Shown: positions 26,734-35,620, counted from the stretch's first letter. The stretch is DNA of 55,045 bases from Acidimicrobiales bacterium (GCA_020630065.1 JAHDCC010000022.1:2568-57612); one strand, 5' to 3'. Numbers and translations are program-made. The notes: generated by a model not told the origin, from the sequence alone.

Positions 26734-26750
26734 GTGCAGGTTTTGTGCAG
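26734..26750. promoter_or_regulatory. Direct repeat with 11-nt period upstream of the response regulator
   Basis: GTGCAG occurs at 26734-26739 and again at 26745-26750, 11 nt apart, with a third TGCAG at 26753-26757. OmpR/PhoB-type dimers bind direct repeats with about one helical turn spacing, so autoregulation by the nearby regulator is plausible. The site lies 45-61 nt before the gene start. Confidence 0.45.
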
Positions 26751-26762
26751 ACTGCAGACTGG

Positions 26763-26783
26763 ACTGTGGACTGTGGACTGTGG
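26763..26783. repeat. Three tandem copies of a 7-nt unit
   Basis: ACTGTGG is repeated three times without interruption. It lies beside the 11-nt-period repeat in the control region between the response regulator and the divergent oxygenase gene. It could be a simple-sequence slippage product. Confidence 0.85.
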
Positions 26784-26908
26784 GTTGTCTACCGCTGAGC
26801 TATCTCAATAGGGGGGTGGTCGTTGGTGTCGTAGCTCAGGCTACCCAATGTGTTGAAATGTCGAAGGGTATACTTACTCAAGGCGGCGTGTGAAGGCGGG
26901 TGTGGAAT

Positions 26909-27961
26909 ATGAGTAAACTCTCGAACGAGGTTCGTACCAGAATTGCCCATGAGGTTCTTTCTGGCGTCCCGGACCATTTGATCGTGAACTTGTTGGCTGG
27001 GAATGGGCTTACGAAAGAAGCGGTCGAGGCCGAAATAGCTCAAGCGAAAAACCATCCGTACCTTTCAGGCGCTCAGGTAGTCGTCGACAAACTAGCCGAA
27101 GAGATAGATGACCAAACTCCCGCCGAGCACGCCCGGTTAGCGAATAATCTCAGTTGGCTTTGTGGGACGTTCGAAAAGTTGGCAAACCTGGATCCGGAGT
27201 TCGGAACGATTCAGCGGATCAAACCCATTCCTTTTGATCAGTTTGTCAGTGAATATATAAGTCGTAACCGGCCGGTGATCATTCGTGATGCCATGCACGA
27301 TTGGCCGGCGTATCAGAAATGGTCGTTCGACTATTTCAGAGCCGTCCACGGTGATGTAACCGTCGGAATTCAAGAGGGTAGATCTGGTGATCCGCTCTAC
27401 GAACGTAATTCGGGTCATCTGAAAAGCGCCGCGAAGTTTGCTGACTTTCTCGATCGGGTCGAGTCGACAGAGAAGTCGAACGATTTCTATATGACCGCCG
27501 GGAACATGACGGAGCATAAAAGCGAGCTGACAACCATTTTCGAAGACGCTGACCAGTCGAATATCTTCGGGGAGTATTTCCGTGAACCTCAGGCCGGTTC
27601 GCTTTGGGTCGGCCCACGCGGAACTGTCACGCCGCTGCACTTTGACATGATCAACAATTTCCTTTGCCAGATCACTGGTCGAAAAAGAATTCGGTTGGCT
27701 CCGTCTTGGAGTTTGCCGTGGATGTACAACGACTATCACGTGTATAGCGAAGTGGATCTGTTGCAGGTCGACGCGGCAAGTTTCCCCCAGTTCGAAAAGG
27801 TGACGTTCTTAGATTTCGTTCTTTACCCTGGGGAAATTGTGTTTATACCGGTCGGGTGGTGGCACCATTTAGAGGCGCTTGACCCGTCGATTTCGTTGAC
27901 CCGGAAAACCCTAAACTTGCCATCTCGAAACGGTTTCGGAGATGGTTTCTCGAGAGGTTAG
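26909..27961 (+). CDS. JmjC/cupin-8-type Fe(II)/2-oxoglutarate oxygenase
   Basis: 350 residues from the ATG at 26909; a GTG at 26900 is an alternative with poorer ribosome-site spacing. The N-terminal 100 residues are helical. The cupin-like core carries the metal triad TPLHFD (His and Asp about 244 and 246) and GWWHH (His about 319), and an RDAMHDWPAYQKWSFDYF segment typical of FIH-like cupin-8 hydroxylases. Such enzymes hydroxylate proteins or small molecules; the substrate is unknown. It is divergent from the two-component system and ends next to a converging lipoprotein gene. Confidence 0.85.
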   Translation: MSKLSNEVRTRIAHEVLSGVPDHLIVNLLAGNGLTKEAVEAEIAQAKNHPYLSGAQVVVDKLAEEIDDQTPAEHARLANNLSWLCGTFEKLANLDPEFGTIQRIKPIPFDQFVSEYISRNRPVIIRDAMHDWPAYQKWSFDYFRAVHGDVTVGIQEGRSGDPLYERNSGHLKSAAKFADFLDRVESTEKSNDFYMTAGNMTEHKSELTTIFEDADQSNIFGEYFREPQAGSLWVGPRGTVTPLHFDMINNFLCQITGRKRIRLAPSWSLPWMYNDYHVYSEVDLLQVDAASFPQFEKVTFLDFVLYPGEIVFIPVGWWHHLEALDPSISLTRKTLNLPSRNGFGDGFSRG

Positions 27962-28669
27962 TTAGCCTGCGAGCTCTGTGCGGTCGATAATGTCGTCTAG
28001 TAGAGAGGACGCTAACTCTGCTGTCAGTCCGTCGGATGTTGCGACGATAAGGTCGTCGCCGCTTTCTATGACCCGGCTTTCAGCAAACGCAGTGATGCCT
28101 GTAGGAAGCGGCACCTCGAATGTTACTTTCTTTCCTGACCCTAGAGGGCCGGTGTAGTCTTGTTCACCGACGAAGGTGGAACCCTGTGCTTCGATTTGGG
28201 TTTGCAGGTTTGTAACCATAGCTTCGACTGACAGTGATGCTAATGGGACGGTCACATAGTTGACGGTTGTGCCTTGAGGGGAGATGCCGACCCAGTCGAC
28301 GAGGCTGCTTGAGAGTCGAAGTTGTTCGAACTGGCCTGAGGCTTGGAGGCCTGCTAGAACTGTCGGGTTGGTCTCTGCCAATTTTGCTTCGAGGTCTTCG
28401 CCTTTAACGACCGATGTCCAGCCGTCAGGAACCGTGATGGTAAGGTTTTTGGCTGTTACTTGAGTTCCGTTGGCGTCGCCTTCAGCTTCGGCTGTGGTCG
28501 GCGTGGTTGTTGTTTCTGCAAGTTCGGCTTGTGTTGTCTCGGTTAGAGCGGCTGTGGTTTCAGCAGTATCTTCGCCCTCCCCAGACCCGCACGATGCAAG
28601 GACTAGAGCTGCGACGACTGCGCTGCTGAACAGTTTCATTGCCGATCGGTTGGCACGAAAATTTGTCAT
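27962..28669 (-). CDS. Lipoprotein of unknown function, paralogue A
   Basis: 235 residues. The signal peptide ends in a lipobox LASC (Cys about 26). A Thr/Glu/Ala-rich linker follows and then a globular domain starting around residue 75. Shared with the gene encoded upstream at 28790-29536 are the patterns VPDGWTS(V/I)-KGED, ETNPT-LA-L-A-GQ and VDWVG. No known family is recognised. An acidic surface lipoprotein anchored to the outside of the cytoplasmic membrane is the expected form. Confidence 0.75.
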   Translation of the reverse strand: MTNFRANRSAMKLFSSAVVAALVLASCGSGEGEDTAETTAALTETTQAELAETTTTPTTAEAEGDANGTQVTAKNLTITVPDGWTSVVKGEDLEAKLAETNPTVLAGLQASGQFEQLRLSSSLVDWVGISPQGTTVNYVTVPLASLSVEAMVTNLQTQIEAQGSTFVGEQDYTGPLGSGKKVTFEVPLPTGITAFAESRVIESGDDLIVATSDGLTAELASSLLDDIIDRTELAG

Positions 28670-28712
28670 TGGTATTTACCCGCTTTGCTGTAACTTGTGC
28701 TCAAAGCACACT

Positions 28713-28729
28713 AGCCCCGCTTCGGGGCT
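28713..28729. terminator. Short GC-rich hairpin between the two lipoprotein genes
   Basis: AGCCCCG and CGGGGCT pair in a 7-bp stem around a 3-nt loop. On the minus strand, the transcribed one, no T-run follows directly, so termination is uncertain; attenuation or RNA stabilisation are alternatives. Confidence 0.35.
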
Positions 28730-28789
28730 GTCGGTACCGCGCCTAGCTATATCTGTAATATGTTTGTTGTCGACCGTAGACGCTGGAGG

Positions 28790-29536
28790 CTATGGCCTTA
28801 TTTCGGCTGCTTCGAGTATCTGGTTGAGTTGGTTTTCGGCTTGTTCGGCGGTCATGGCGTCTGAAGTCATCAGCACGAGCCGTTCTTCGACTCGCATCAC
28901 GACACTTTCTCCTGCCCCGGACTCGCCTGACGGGGTGATTAGGTCGAATGTGATTCTGACTCCATCGCCGATTGGGCTTTGGAACGCTTCTTCGCCCGTG
29001 ATCGTGAAGCCTCTGCTTTCGACTCCGGTTCTGACCCCGGCAGCTACTTCACTTACGGGGGTTTCGGCCTCGTCTCCTGGAGCGTACACGATGTTGACCG
29101 AGCCGCCCTGCTGAGGCACACCGACCCAGTCGACGGTGGTGGTGACGGTTTTGAGCAATTCAAGCTGACCGTTCGCTTTCAACGCAGCCAAAATCGTGGG
29201 ATTGGTTTCCTCGAGTGCCGCTTCGATGTCTTCGCCTTTGCTGATCGATGTCCAGCCGTCTGGAACATCGAACACTATGTCTTTGACGATGACTTGGCCT
29301 TCAGCTGCTTCGACTTCTTCGGTGTCGTCAACTGGGGTGTCTTCAACCGGGGAGTCTTCACCGGTTTCGGCGTCGGCGTCAACGGTCGTTTCGGTTTCGG
29401 TCTGGGTCTCTGCGGCGGCTGTAGTTTCAGCGCTGTCGTCGGTTCCGTCAGAACCACACGAGGCAAGTAGTAATACGGCGGCAAGGGCGCTGCCGAGAAC
29501 TTTCGGTCCTACGTGGGTGATACCTGATTTAGTCAT
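28790..29536 (-). CDS. Lipoprotein of unknown function, paralogue B
   Basis: 248 residues with a lipobox LASC (Cys about 27), a long acidic Thr/Glu linker and a C-terminal domain clearly homologous to the one in paralogue A. The two genes lie in tandem on the same strand, 120 nt apart, and probably arose by duplication followed by considerable divergence. Function unknown. Confidence 0.75.
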   Translation of the reverse strand: MTKSGITHVGPKVLGSALAAVLLLASCGSDGTDDSAETTAAAETQTETETTVDADAETGEDSPVEDTPVDDTEEVEAAEGQVIVKDIVFDVPDGWTSISKGEDIEAALEETNPTILAALKANGQLELLKTVTTTVDWVGVPQQGGSVNIVYAPGDEAETPVSEVAAGVRTGVESRGFTITGEEAFQSPIGDGVRITFDLITPSGESGAGESVVMRVEERLVLMTSDAMTAEQAENQLNQILEAAEIRP

Positions 29537-29715
29537 TTGTCTATCCGCTCTTGTCCGAACCTAGTACTCGATTACCATAGCTTTGCTTCGGGGGCTGGGG
29601 AGTCACAGCGGGTGTAACCGTAATATTCGGTTTTCGACGGGGAGGGGACCGCTATAGCCAAAGCGGTGAAGGGGACTAGAGTGGATTGTTTCATACAGGA
29701 ATGGAAGCAGATTCT

Positions 29716-29776
29716 TTCTAAGAATCTTCTAAGCAAGTTCTTTGTGCATCAACTAATTCTTAGGTAGTTCTTAGGT
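29716..29776. promoter_or_regulatory. Two opposed pairs of 11-nt-period repeats
   Basis: CTAAGAATCTT followed by CTAAGCAAG (about 29718-29737) gives two CTAAG boxes 11 nt apart. TTCTTAGGTAG followed by TTCTTAGGTCG (about 29757-29778) gives the reverse-complement box twice, also 11 nt apart. The arrangement is that expected for an OmpR/PhoB-type regulator. The sites lie 12-72 nt before the peptidase start and in the control region of the divergent lipoprotein gene. Confidence 0.5.
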
Positions 29777-29789
29777 CGAACAGGACAAT

Positions 29790-31307
29790 ATGGTTTCTAT
29801 GTATAAGTCTCCCATAGCACTCATTCTTGTCCTGGTGCTTCTCATGATGTCGTGTTCGCCGTCGGCTCCTGAGGCCGAAGATGCCTTAGATAGTGAACAG
29901 TCGGGTCGATCCAGCGGCGAACCCGGCACAGTCGACGACGCCGGTGGGGTCGGGTCCGAGTCGGTAGGCGACGCCTATGTCGATTCGTTTGGCAATGGTG
30001 GCTACGACGTGGAGCACTACGATTTGGCGATGACGTGGAAACCCGATTCGAGTCAGCTTGAAGGTGTTTCCACGATCGAGGCAACGGCGACTGAGTCGTT
30101 GCAGCAGTTCAACTTGGACTTGGTTGGTTTAGCGGTTTCGTCGGTTGACGTCGACGGTCAGGCTGCGTCGTTTTCTCAAGACGACTCCGAGTTGACAATC
30201 ACCCCAAACCAGGTTGTATCAGCCGAGGAACGTTTCTCGGTTGTGGTTTCTTACGCCGGTCAGCCGGTTGAGGGGACTGGTCCTGTCGGCACGTCGGAAC
30301 CTTCTGGTTGGCATACGCGTGACGGGTTCGCATACGTGGTGGGGGAACCCGTCTCGGCTTCGACCTTTCATCCAGCGAACGATCATCCGAGCGACAAAGC
30401 TTCGTTTACCTACCGAATCACCGCCCCGTCCGATTTAACGGTGGCCGCAAACGGCACGTTGGAGTCCAAGGACGAAGGTTCGGATGGTCAGACGACGTGG
30501 GTATTTGATCAGCCGTTTCCGCAGGCAACCTATTTGACGACCATCATCATCGGGACGTTGGATGTGGTCGATGGCGGTCGCAGTGCGAGTGGGATACCGA
30601 TTCGGAACGTGTTTGACACCGAGATCGGGGCCGCCGCGGCACCGGTTTTTGCAAAGCAGCCGCAGATGCTCGACCATTTCGAGGAGCTGTTCGGACCGTA
30701 TCCGTTTGATATCTACGGGTCGGCGGTTGTTAACGATTCGTTCGGCGGTGCGCTCGAAACGCAGACACTATCTATCTATGGGGTCGATGTTGTCGGCTTT
30801 GGGGCCCAAGCTGAACGTATAGTCGCCCACGAGCTGGCCCATCAGTGGTTTGGAAATTCGGTATCTCCAGAGCGTTGGGAAGATATTTGGATAAACGAGG
30901 GCTTTGCCAGTTATGCCGAGGCGTTGTGGCTAGATCATGATGATCCGTCGTTCACGTATCAGAACTGGATCAGGATGACGGCGTTGCTGGCCGGTCCGGA
31001 GCTGCAGCGACCGGTCCATCCGCCTGAACAAGATGGACTGTTCGAGTTGGGGGTTTACACTCGGGGAGCGTTGGCGCTGCATGCGTTGAGGCTTGAAGTC
31101 GGTGACGAGGCGTTTTTCTCTATTCTTCAAACCTGGGCTGAACGATTCGAGGGAGGGACAGCTTCGACCCAAGACTTCGAAGATCTATCTGAGGAGCTGA
31201 CTGGACGCGAACTCGACGGTCTATTTGATGCCTGGCTGCGTTCTAGTCAGGTTCCGCCGGAGCTGGATGGTGTCGATCTGACTAGAGCGTTCTCTGGCTC
31301 TAACTAA
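29790..31307 (+). CDS. M1-family-like zinc metallopeptidase lipoprotein
   Basis: 505 residues. The signal peptide ends in LMMSC, a lipobox (Cys about 22). The N-terminal beta domain starts around residue 70; the catalytic region contains HELAHQWFG (HEXXH) and, 18 residues on, WINEGFASY, giving the third zinc ligand Glu as in M1 aminopeptidases. The C-terminal helical domain is short. An exported surface-anchored peptidase that would trim extracellular peptides. A repeat array that looks like a regulator site lies just upstream. Confidence 0.88.
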   Translation: MVSMYKSPIALILVLVLLMMSCSPSAPEAEDALDSEQSGRSSGEPGTVDDAGGVGSESVGDAYVDSFGNGGYDVEHYDLAMTWKPDSSQLEGVSTIEATATESLQQFNLDLVGLAVSSVDVDGQAASFSQDDSELTITPNQVVSAEERFSVVVSYAGQPVEGTGPVGTSEPSGWHTRDGFAYVVGEPVSASTFHPANDHPSDKASFTYRITAPSDLTVAANGTLESKDEGSDGQTTWVFDQPFPQATYLTTIIIGTLDVVDGGRSASGIPIRNVFDTEIGAAAAPVFAKQPQMLDHFEELFGPYPFDIYGSAVVNDSFGGALETQTLSIYGVDVVGFGAQAERIVAHELAHQWFGNSVSPERWEDIWINEGFASYAEALWLDHDDPSFTYQNWIRMTALLAGPELQRPVHPPEQDGLFELGVYTRGALALHALRLEVGDEAFFSILQTWAERFEGGTASTQDFEDLSEELTGRELDGLFDAWLRSSQVPPELDGVDLTRAFSGSN

Positions 31308-31590
31308 TCGTTACCTTATTTTTTTAGATGTATTTTGAACGGGTGAGGCTTACTGATTTAGCCGAAATTCCGCCAATCGGGCCGTCTTGAGCCCCCTCGA
31401 CGAATATTACTGTTCATAACTCTCCATTGAGTTTGTGCTAAGACTGTGCTCGGGGTTGCAGAGGCATTTATGTTCCCATAGCATAGTCCGTTGGCTCCTA
31501 GGGCTATTTTTCCTTGAAGTCAAGTTGCTTTTAGACTATTAGTCTGGGGGCGGCAATCCGCTTAGTTTATTTCGCTCACGGAGGCGTGTT
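31308..31590. other. Intergenic region before infA
   Basis: A 283-nt gap with no gene. It contains an AT-rich run (TTATTTTTTTAG) after the peptidase stop without a clear stem, and the promoter candidate listed next. No other structure is evident. Confidence 0.5.
31514..31542 (+). promoter_or_regulatory. Candidate promoter of the infA-rpoA operon
   Basis: TTGAAG at 31514-31519 and TATTAG at 31537-31542 are 17 nt apart, about 50 nt before the infA start. A promoter is needed here because this ribosomal block is separated from secY-adk by about 11 kb. Confidence 0.4.
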
Positions 31591-31815
31591 CTGCCAAAGC
31601 AAAAAGAAGATGCAATTGTTCTCGAGGGAACAATAACCGAATCTCTACCGAACGCTATGTTTCGAGTAGAGCTTGAAAACGGCCATAACGTACTTGGCCA
31701 CATATCAGGAAAGATGCGACGACATTACATTCGTATTCTTCCTGGTGACCGAGTTCAGGTAGAACTCACACCTTACGACCTCACACGAGGTCGCATTACC
31801 TACCGTTATAAGTAG
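31591..31815 (+). CDS. infA: Translation initiation factor IF-1, apparently starting at CTG
   Basis: 74 residues of standard IF-1: [14 protein letters not shown], then [32 protein letters not shown] and the C-terminal [13 protein letters not shown]. The homologous N-terminus (Met-Pro-Lys in actinobacteria) falls exactly on a CTG at 31591. A perfect GGAGG lies at 31580-31584, 6 nt before it. No ATG, GTG or TTG occurs in frame between the upstream TAG at 31540 and this point, and the first in-frame ATG is well inside the conserved domain. IF-1 occupies the ribosomal A site during initiation. A CTG start would be unusually weak and might allow feedback control, but a sequencing error cannot be excluded. 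Confidence 0.9.
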   Translation: MPKQKEDAIVLEGTITESLPNAMFRVELENGHNVLGHISGKMRRHYIRILPGDRVQVELTPYDLTRGRITYRYK

Positions 31816-31918
31816 GTGCTTCTGCGGCGAGTTCTTCGCCAGCGAAGAAACCAAGCAAGCCCGAATTCTAGTTGGCTGCGTTTGCGGCTCGACTCATAAC
31901 TATTACAGGAACCCCCCG

Positions 31919-32032
31919 ATGAAGGTTCGTCCTAGCGTTAAAAAAATGTGTGAAAAATGCAAAATAATTCGCCGTAACAAGCGAGTTATGTGTATTTGTG
32001 AGAACCCTCGTCATAAGCAGAGGCAAGGCTAA
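31919..32032 (+). CDS. rpmJ: Ribosomal protein L36
   Basis: 37 residues, the complete zinc-binding form: [14 protein letters not shown] at the start, [13 protein letters not shown] at the end, with ligands Cys11, Cys14, Cys27 and His32. It lies between infA and rpsM as in most bacteria. Confidence 0.97.
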   Translation: MKVRPSVKKMCEKCKIIRRNKRVMCICENPRHKQRQG

Positions 32033-32034
32033 AT

Positions 32035-32412
32035 ATGGCTCGTATTGCTGGCGTCGATATCCCGCGGGATAAGCGCACAATCATTTCACTTACATACGTA
32101 TACGGTGTGGGCCGCTCTCAGGCAGTCACCATCGTCGAGGAGACCGGTATTAACGGTAGTACTCGGGTTAAGGACTTGACCGATGACGAAGTGCAACGCA
32201 TTCGTACATGGCTCGATGAAAACCTCAAGACCGAAGGCGACCTCCGCCGTCAGGTTTCGCAGGACATCAACCGCAAGAAAGAAATTGGTTGCCATGCTGG
32301 CATCCGTCACCGTAAGGGCCTTCCGGTTCGTGGTCAGCGAACCCAAACCAACGCCCGCACCCGCAAAGGCCCCAAGCGGACAGTTGCAGGCAAGAAGAAA
32401 GTTATCAAGTAA
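32035..32412 (+). CDS. rpsM: Ribosomal protein S13
   Basis: 125 residues, beginning [14 protein letters not shown] and ending with the basic [21 protein letters not shown] tail. The [17 protein letters not shown] motif is intact. S13 contacts the P-site tRNA and the 50S subunit. It starts 2 nt after rpmJ and shares a base with rpsK. Confidence 0.97.
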   Translation: MARIAGVDIPRDKRTIISLTYVYGVGRSQAVTIVEETGINGSTRVKDLTDDEVQRIRTWLDENLKTEGDLRRQVSQDINRKKEIGCHAGIRHRKGLPVRGQRTQTNARTRKGPKRTVAGKKKVIK

Positions 32413-32783
32413 TGGCCCGCAAGAAAGACCGCAAGAACGTCACCCACGGTGTCGCTCACATCAAATCAAGTTTTAACAACACGATCATCGCTATCTCTGA
32501 CCGTGGTGGAAACGTTATCTCATGGGCTTCAGCCGGAAACGTTGGTTTCACCGGTTCACGTAAGTCGACTCCATATGCTGCTCAACAAGCCGCCGAAGCA
32601 GCTGCTCGCCGAGCGATGGAACACGGAGTTCGCAAAGTCGATGTTCACGTCAAGGGCCCAGGCTCTGGTCGTGAAACCGCTATCCGTTCTATTCAGAACG
32701 CTGGCATCGAAGTAACAGGAATTAAAGACGTAACACCGGTGCCACACAATGGTTGCCGTCAGCCTAAGCGGCGGAGGGTTTAA
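32412..32783 (+). CDS. rpsK: Ribosomal protein S11
   Basis: 123 residues with the family motifs [24 protein letters not shown] and the C-terminal [18 protein letters not shown]11 forms part of the 30S platform. One-base overlap with rpsM and a 3-nt gap to rpsD. Confidence 0.97.
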   Translation: MARKKDRKNVTHGVAHIKSSFNNTIIAISDRGGNVISWASAGNVGFTGSRKSTPYAAQQAAEAAARRAMEHGVRKVDVHVKGPGSGRETAIRSIQNAGIEVTGIKDVTPVPHNGCRQPKRRRV

Positions 32784-32786
32784 GAC

Positions 32787-33401
32787 ATGTCACGCTACAC
32801 CGGCCCACGCGCCCGAGTATCACGCCGTCTCGGCACCAACATTTTCGGCACGCAGGGCGAAACCCAAGCTCTTGAAAAGCGACCGTACCCTCCTGGCGTC
32901 CACGGACGTACCCGACGTCGTGGAAACACCAGCGAATACCTGGTTCAGCTTCAAGAAAAGCAGAAAGCTCGCTTGTCGTATGGTCTGACCGAACGTCAGT
33001 TCCGGGTCGTCTATAAAGAAGCTTCTCGCCGTGAAGGTGTAACGGGTGAGAACATGCTCAAGTTGCTTGAGCTTCGCCTCGACAACGTGATCTACCGGTC
33101 CGGTTGGGGATCTACCCGACCACAGGCCCGCCAGTTCGTTTCCCATGGTCACGTGACTGTCAACGGCAAACGAGTTAATATCCCTTCATACCGTGTTCGT
33201 AAGGGCGATCTGATCGAGATTCGTGAGAAGACCCGCACTAACGCGATTGTTCAGTGGAACAAAGACGTGCTTGACCGGACCCCGCCAGCGTGGCTGGAAA
33301 AGACCGGCGATTTCTCTGTCAAAGTTTACGCTGAACCGCTGCGAGAGCAAATCGACATTCCGCTGCGTGAGCAGCTGATCGTCGAACTCTACAGCAAGTA
33401 A
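32787..33401 (+). CDS. rpsD: Ribosomal protein S4
   Basis: 204 residues. The S4 core is clear: YTGPRARVSRRLG at the start, PPGVHGRTRRRG, and an S4 RNA-binding domain with RLDNVIYRSGWGSTRPQARQ. It lacks the N-terminal zinc-binding Cys set seen in some S4 proteins. S4 nucleates 30S assembly and in E. coli represses the alpha operon, in which it lies here as well. Confidence 0.97.
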   Translation: MSRYTGPRARVSRRLGTNIFGTQGETQALEKRPYPPGVHGRTRRRGNTSEYLVQLQEKQKARLSYGLTERQFRVVYKEASRREGVTGENMLKLLELRLDNVIYRSGWGSTRPQARQFVSHGHVTVNGKRVNIPSYRVRKGDLIEIREKTRTNAIVQWNKDVLDRTPPAWLEKTGDFSVKVYAEPLREQIDIPLREQLIVELYSK

Positions 33402-33443
33402 TCATCTCTTAGAACGCATCGATACCCGAAACCGAGGAACCCC

Positions 33444-34385
33444 ATGCTGGTAATTCAGCGCCCCACAGTTGAGCAGCTTGATGATGGCGAGTCGAAACAC
33501 GGCTCGTTTGCTATCGGTCCGCTAGAGCCTGGCTTTGGTCATACGCTCGGCAACTCACTGCGCCGTACATTGCTGTCTTCCGTACCAGGATCAGCTATCA
33601 CTACTGTTCGTTTCGACGACGCCCTCCACGAATTCGACACGATCACTGGTGTTGTCGAGGACGTTACCGACATTATTTTGAACATCAAAGACATCGTTGT
33701 TCGAAGCGAAAACGAAGAGCCTGTTGTTCTTCGGCTCGACGTTAGCGGTCCGGGAGAAGTAACGGCTGGAGATATCTCCTGCCCATCCGACGTTGAAATT
33801 CTCAACCCGGAAGCCCCTATTGCGACGTTGAACGAAAAGGGTCGTGTAGCGGTTGATTTGACTGTCGAACGTGGACGAGGCTGGAGCGCTTCGTCTCGGC
33901 CGACCGAATCTCAGACGATCGGTATCATCCCAATCGACGCTATCTATAGCCCGATTCGTCGGGTATCTCTTCTGGTTGAACCAACCCGTGTTGAACAGTC
34001 AACCGACTTTGACCGCCTGATTCTCGATGTTGAAACTGACGGTTCGATGCCTCCTCGTGACGCGTTGGCTTCGGCTGGTGCAACGTTGCGAACGCTTGTT
34101 CAGCTCGTTGAAGAAATGACAGAAGAACCTGAAGGCCTCACCTTAGGTGAAGCCCCAGCTGCCGCATCTGGCTCTCCTGACCTTGATCTACCGATCGAAG
34201 ATCTTGATCTCACCGAACGTCCACGTAACTGCTTGAAGCGTGCACAGGTGAACACGATCGGTGAATTGTTAACCAAGAACGAAGATGACCTTATGGCCAT
34301 AACCAACTTCGGTGACAAGTCGCTACGCGAAGTCATCGCCAAGTTGGATGAACGTGGGTTGTCGCTGCGCGGAAGTAGATTATAG
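33444..34385 (+). CDS. rpoA: RNA polymerase alpha subunit
   Basis: 313 residues. The N-terminal dimerisation domain begins [11 protein letters not shown] and contains [18 protein letters not shown]. The C-terminal domain (about 245-313) carries [16 protein letters not shown], the alphaCTD that contacts UP elements and activators. A 42-nt gap separates it from rpsD. Confidence 0.97.
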   Translation: MLVIQRPTVEQLDDGESKHGSFAIGPLEPGFGHTLGNSLRRTLLSSVPGSAITTVRFDDALHEFDTITGVVEDVTDIILNIKDIVVRSENEEPVVLRLDVSGPGEVTAGDISCPSDVEILNPEAPIATLNEKGRVAVDLTVERGRGWSASSRPTESQTIGIIPIDAIYSPIRRVSLLVEPTRVEQSTDFDRLILDVETDGSMPPRDALASAGATLRTLVQLVEEMTEEPEGLTLGEAPAAASGSPDLDLPIEDLDLTERPRNCLKRAQVNTIGELLTKNEDDLMAITNFGDKSLREVIAKLDERGLSLRGSRL

Positions 34386-34387
34386 AA

Positions 34388-34741
34388 ATGCCAGGTACAC
34401 CAAGAAAGTCTCGTCGTTTCGGCGGTTCGGCTTCACACCAGAAAGCTATGATGGCTAACCTTGTCGCTTCGCTTATTGCGGCTGAAGGCATCGTCACCAC
34501 CGAAGCTAAAGCTAAGGCTTTGCGTCCGGTGGCTGAAAAGCTCATCACAAAGTCTAAGAAAGGTGACCTTCACAACTTCCGTCAGGTTCTTGCCTACGTA
34601 CGCGACGTTGAGATGACCACCAAAATGTTTGATGAAGTCGGCCCTCGTTACGCCGACCGTCCAGGTGGCTACACCCGGATCTTGAAGCTCGGACCTCGTA
34701 AGGGCGACAACGCCCCTATGGCCCGTATCGAGCTTGTCTAA
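34388..34741 (+). CDS. rplQ: Ribosomal protein L17
   Basis: 117 residues: [26 protein letters not shown], shortened here to its [13 protein letters not shown] core, then [22 protein letters not shown] and the C-terminal [26 protein letters not shown] segment. It starts 2 nt after the rpoA stop. L17 lies at the tunnel exit. Confidence 0.97.
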   Translation: MPGTPRKSRRFGGSASHQKAMMANLVASLIAAEGIVTTEAKAKALRPVAEKLITKSKKGDLHNFRQVLAYVRDVEMTTKMFDEVGPRYADRPGGYTRILKLGPRKGDNAPMARIELV

Positions 34742-34771
34742 GTTCTCTTTACCGAGAGCATAACCAAGACT

Positions 34772-35620
34772 ATGTTAGGAGCAAGCGACGCTGGAGACGG
34801 CGTCGTTTCTCGCGTCCAGGATGACCTGCAGCGGGTACGGATGGTGATCGCCTACGACGGCACCGATTTTCGGGGTTTAGCGAAACAGCCGAACGTGCGG
34901 ACCGTGGTGAGTGAACTAGAACGGGTATTAGACCCGTTCGGCGACGACATCAACATCGTCATGTCGGGGCGTACCGACGCTGGCGTGCACGGCTGGGGCC
35001 AAGTCCTTTCGTTTGATTTGCCTGCGAACGCCGATCTGCGACGCATCCAAAAAAGCGTGAATTCGCGGCTTGGGCCTGAAGTGGTGGTGCGTTCACTGGA
35101 ACAGGCTGAAGCCGACTTTCACGCCCGGTTTGATGCAACAGGCCGGCACTATCGGTATCGGGTGTTGAACCGGCCAGTTCCCGACCCGTTTCTGGCCCGT
35201 TTGGCATGGCATGTCCGTGACCCGTTGGACCTGGCAGCAATGAACGAAGCCGCTCGGCATTTCATCGGGCTGCACGATTTCACGTCGTTTTGTCGCATGC
35301 CGAAGAAAGGCCCCGAATACCCTCCAGTGGTGTTGGAACGAACGATACGGACCGCTGCGTGGTCTGATATCGGCAACGGCGAGCTGCTGTTTGAGATTTC
35401 CGGTTCAGCGTTCTGCCATCAGATGGTGCGCAGCATCGTCGGTTTCTTAGTTTCGGTCGGGTTAGGTAAACGCACACCGGGCGAAGTGCCAGTGGTGCTC
35501 GCTGCCCGCGACCGAAGCGACTCAGAACCGTTAGGTCCACCACATGGGCTAACGTTATGGCAGGTTGACTACGACACCGACTCGGGTGGTCAGGCCGCCA
35601 GCGAACACTACATCGTGTAG
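34772..35620 (+). CDS. truA: tRNA pseudouridine synthase TruA
   Basis: 282 residues. SGRTDAGVH (about 65-73) carries the catalytic Asp69; FHARFDATGRHYRYR and GSAFCHQMVRSIVG are further family motifs. TruA modifies uridines 38-40 in the tRNA anticodon arm. It follows rplQ, a common arrangement. Its end converges with the methyltransferase gene on the other strand with a 4-nt gap. The first 20 residues precede the conserved core and could be shortened. Confidence 0.95.
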   Translation: MLGASDAGDGVVSRVQDDLQRVRMVIAYDGTDFRGLAKQPNVRTVVSELERVLDPFGDDINIVMSGRTDAGVHGWGQVLSFDLPANADLRRIQKSVNSRLGPEVVVRSLEQAEADFHARFDATGRHYRYRVLNRPVPDPFLARLAWHVRDPLDLAAMNEAARHFIGLHDFTSFCRMPKKGPEYPPVVLERTIRTAAWSDIGNGELLFEISGSAFCHQMVRSIVGFLVSVGLGKRTPGEVPVVLAARDRSDSEPLGPPHGLTLWQVDYDTDSGGQAASEHYIV

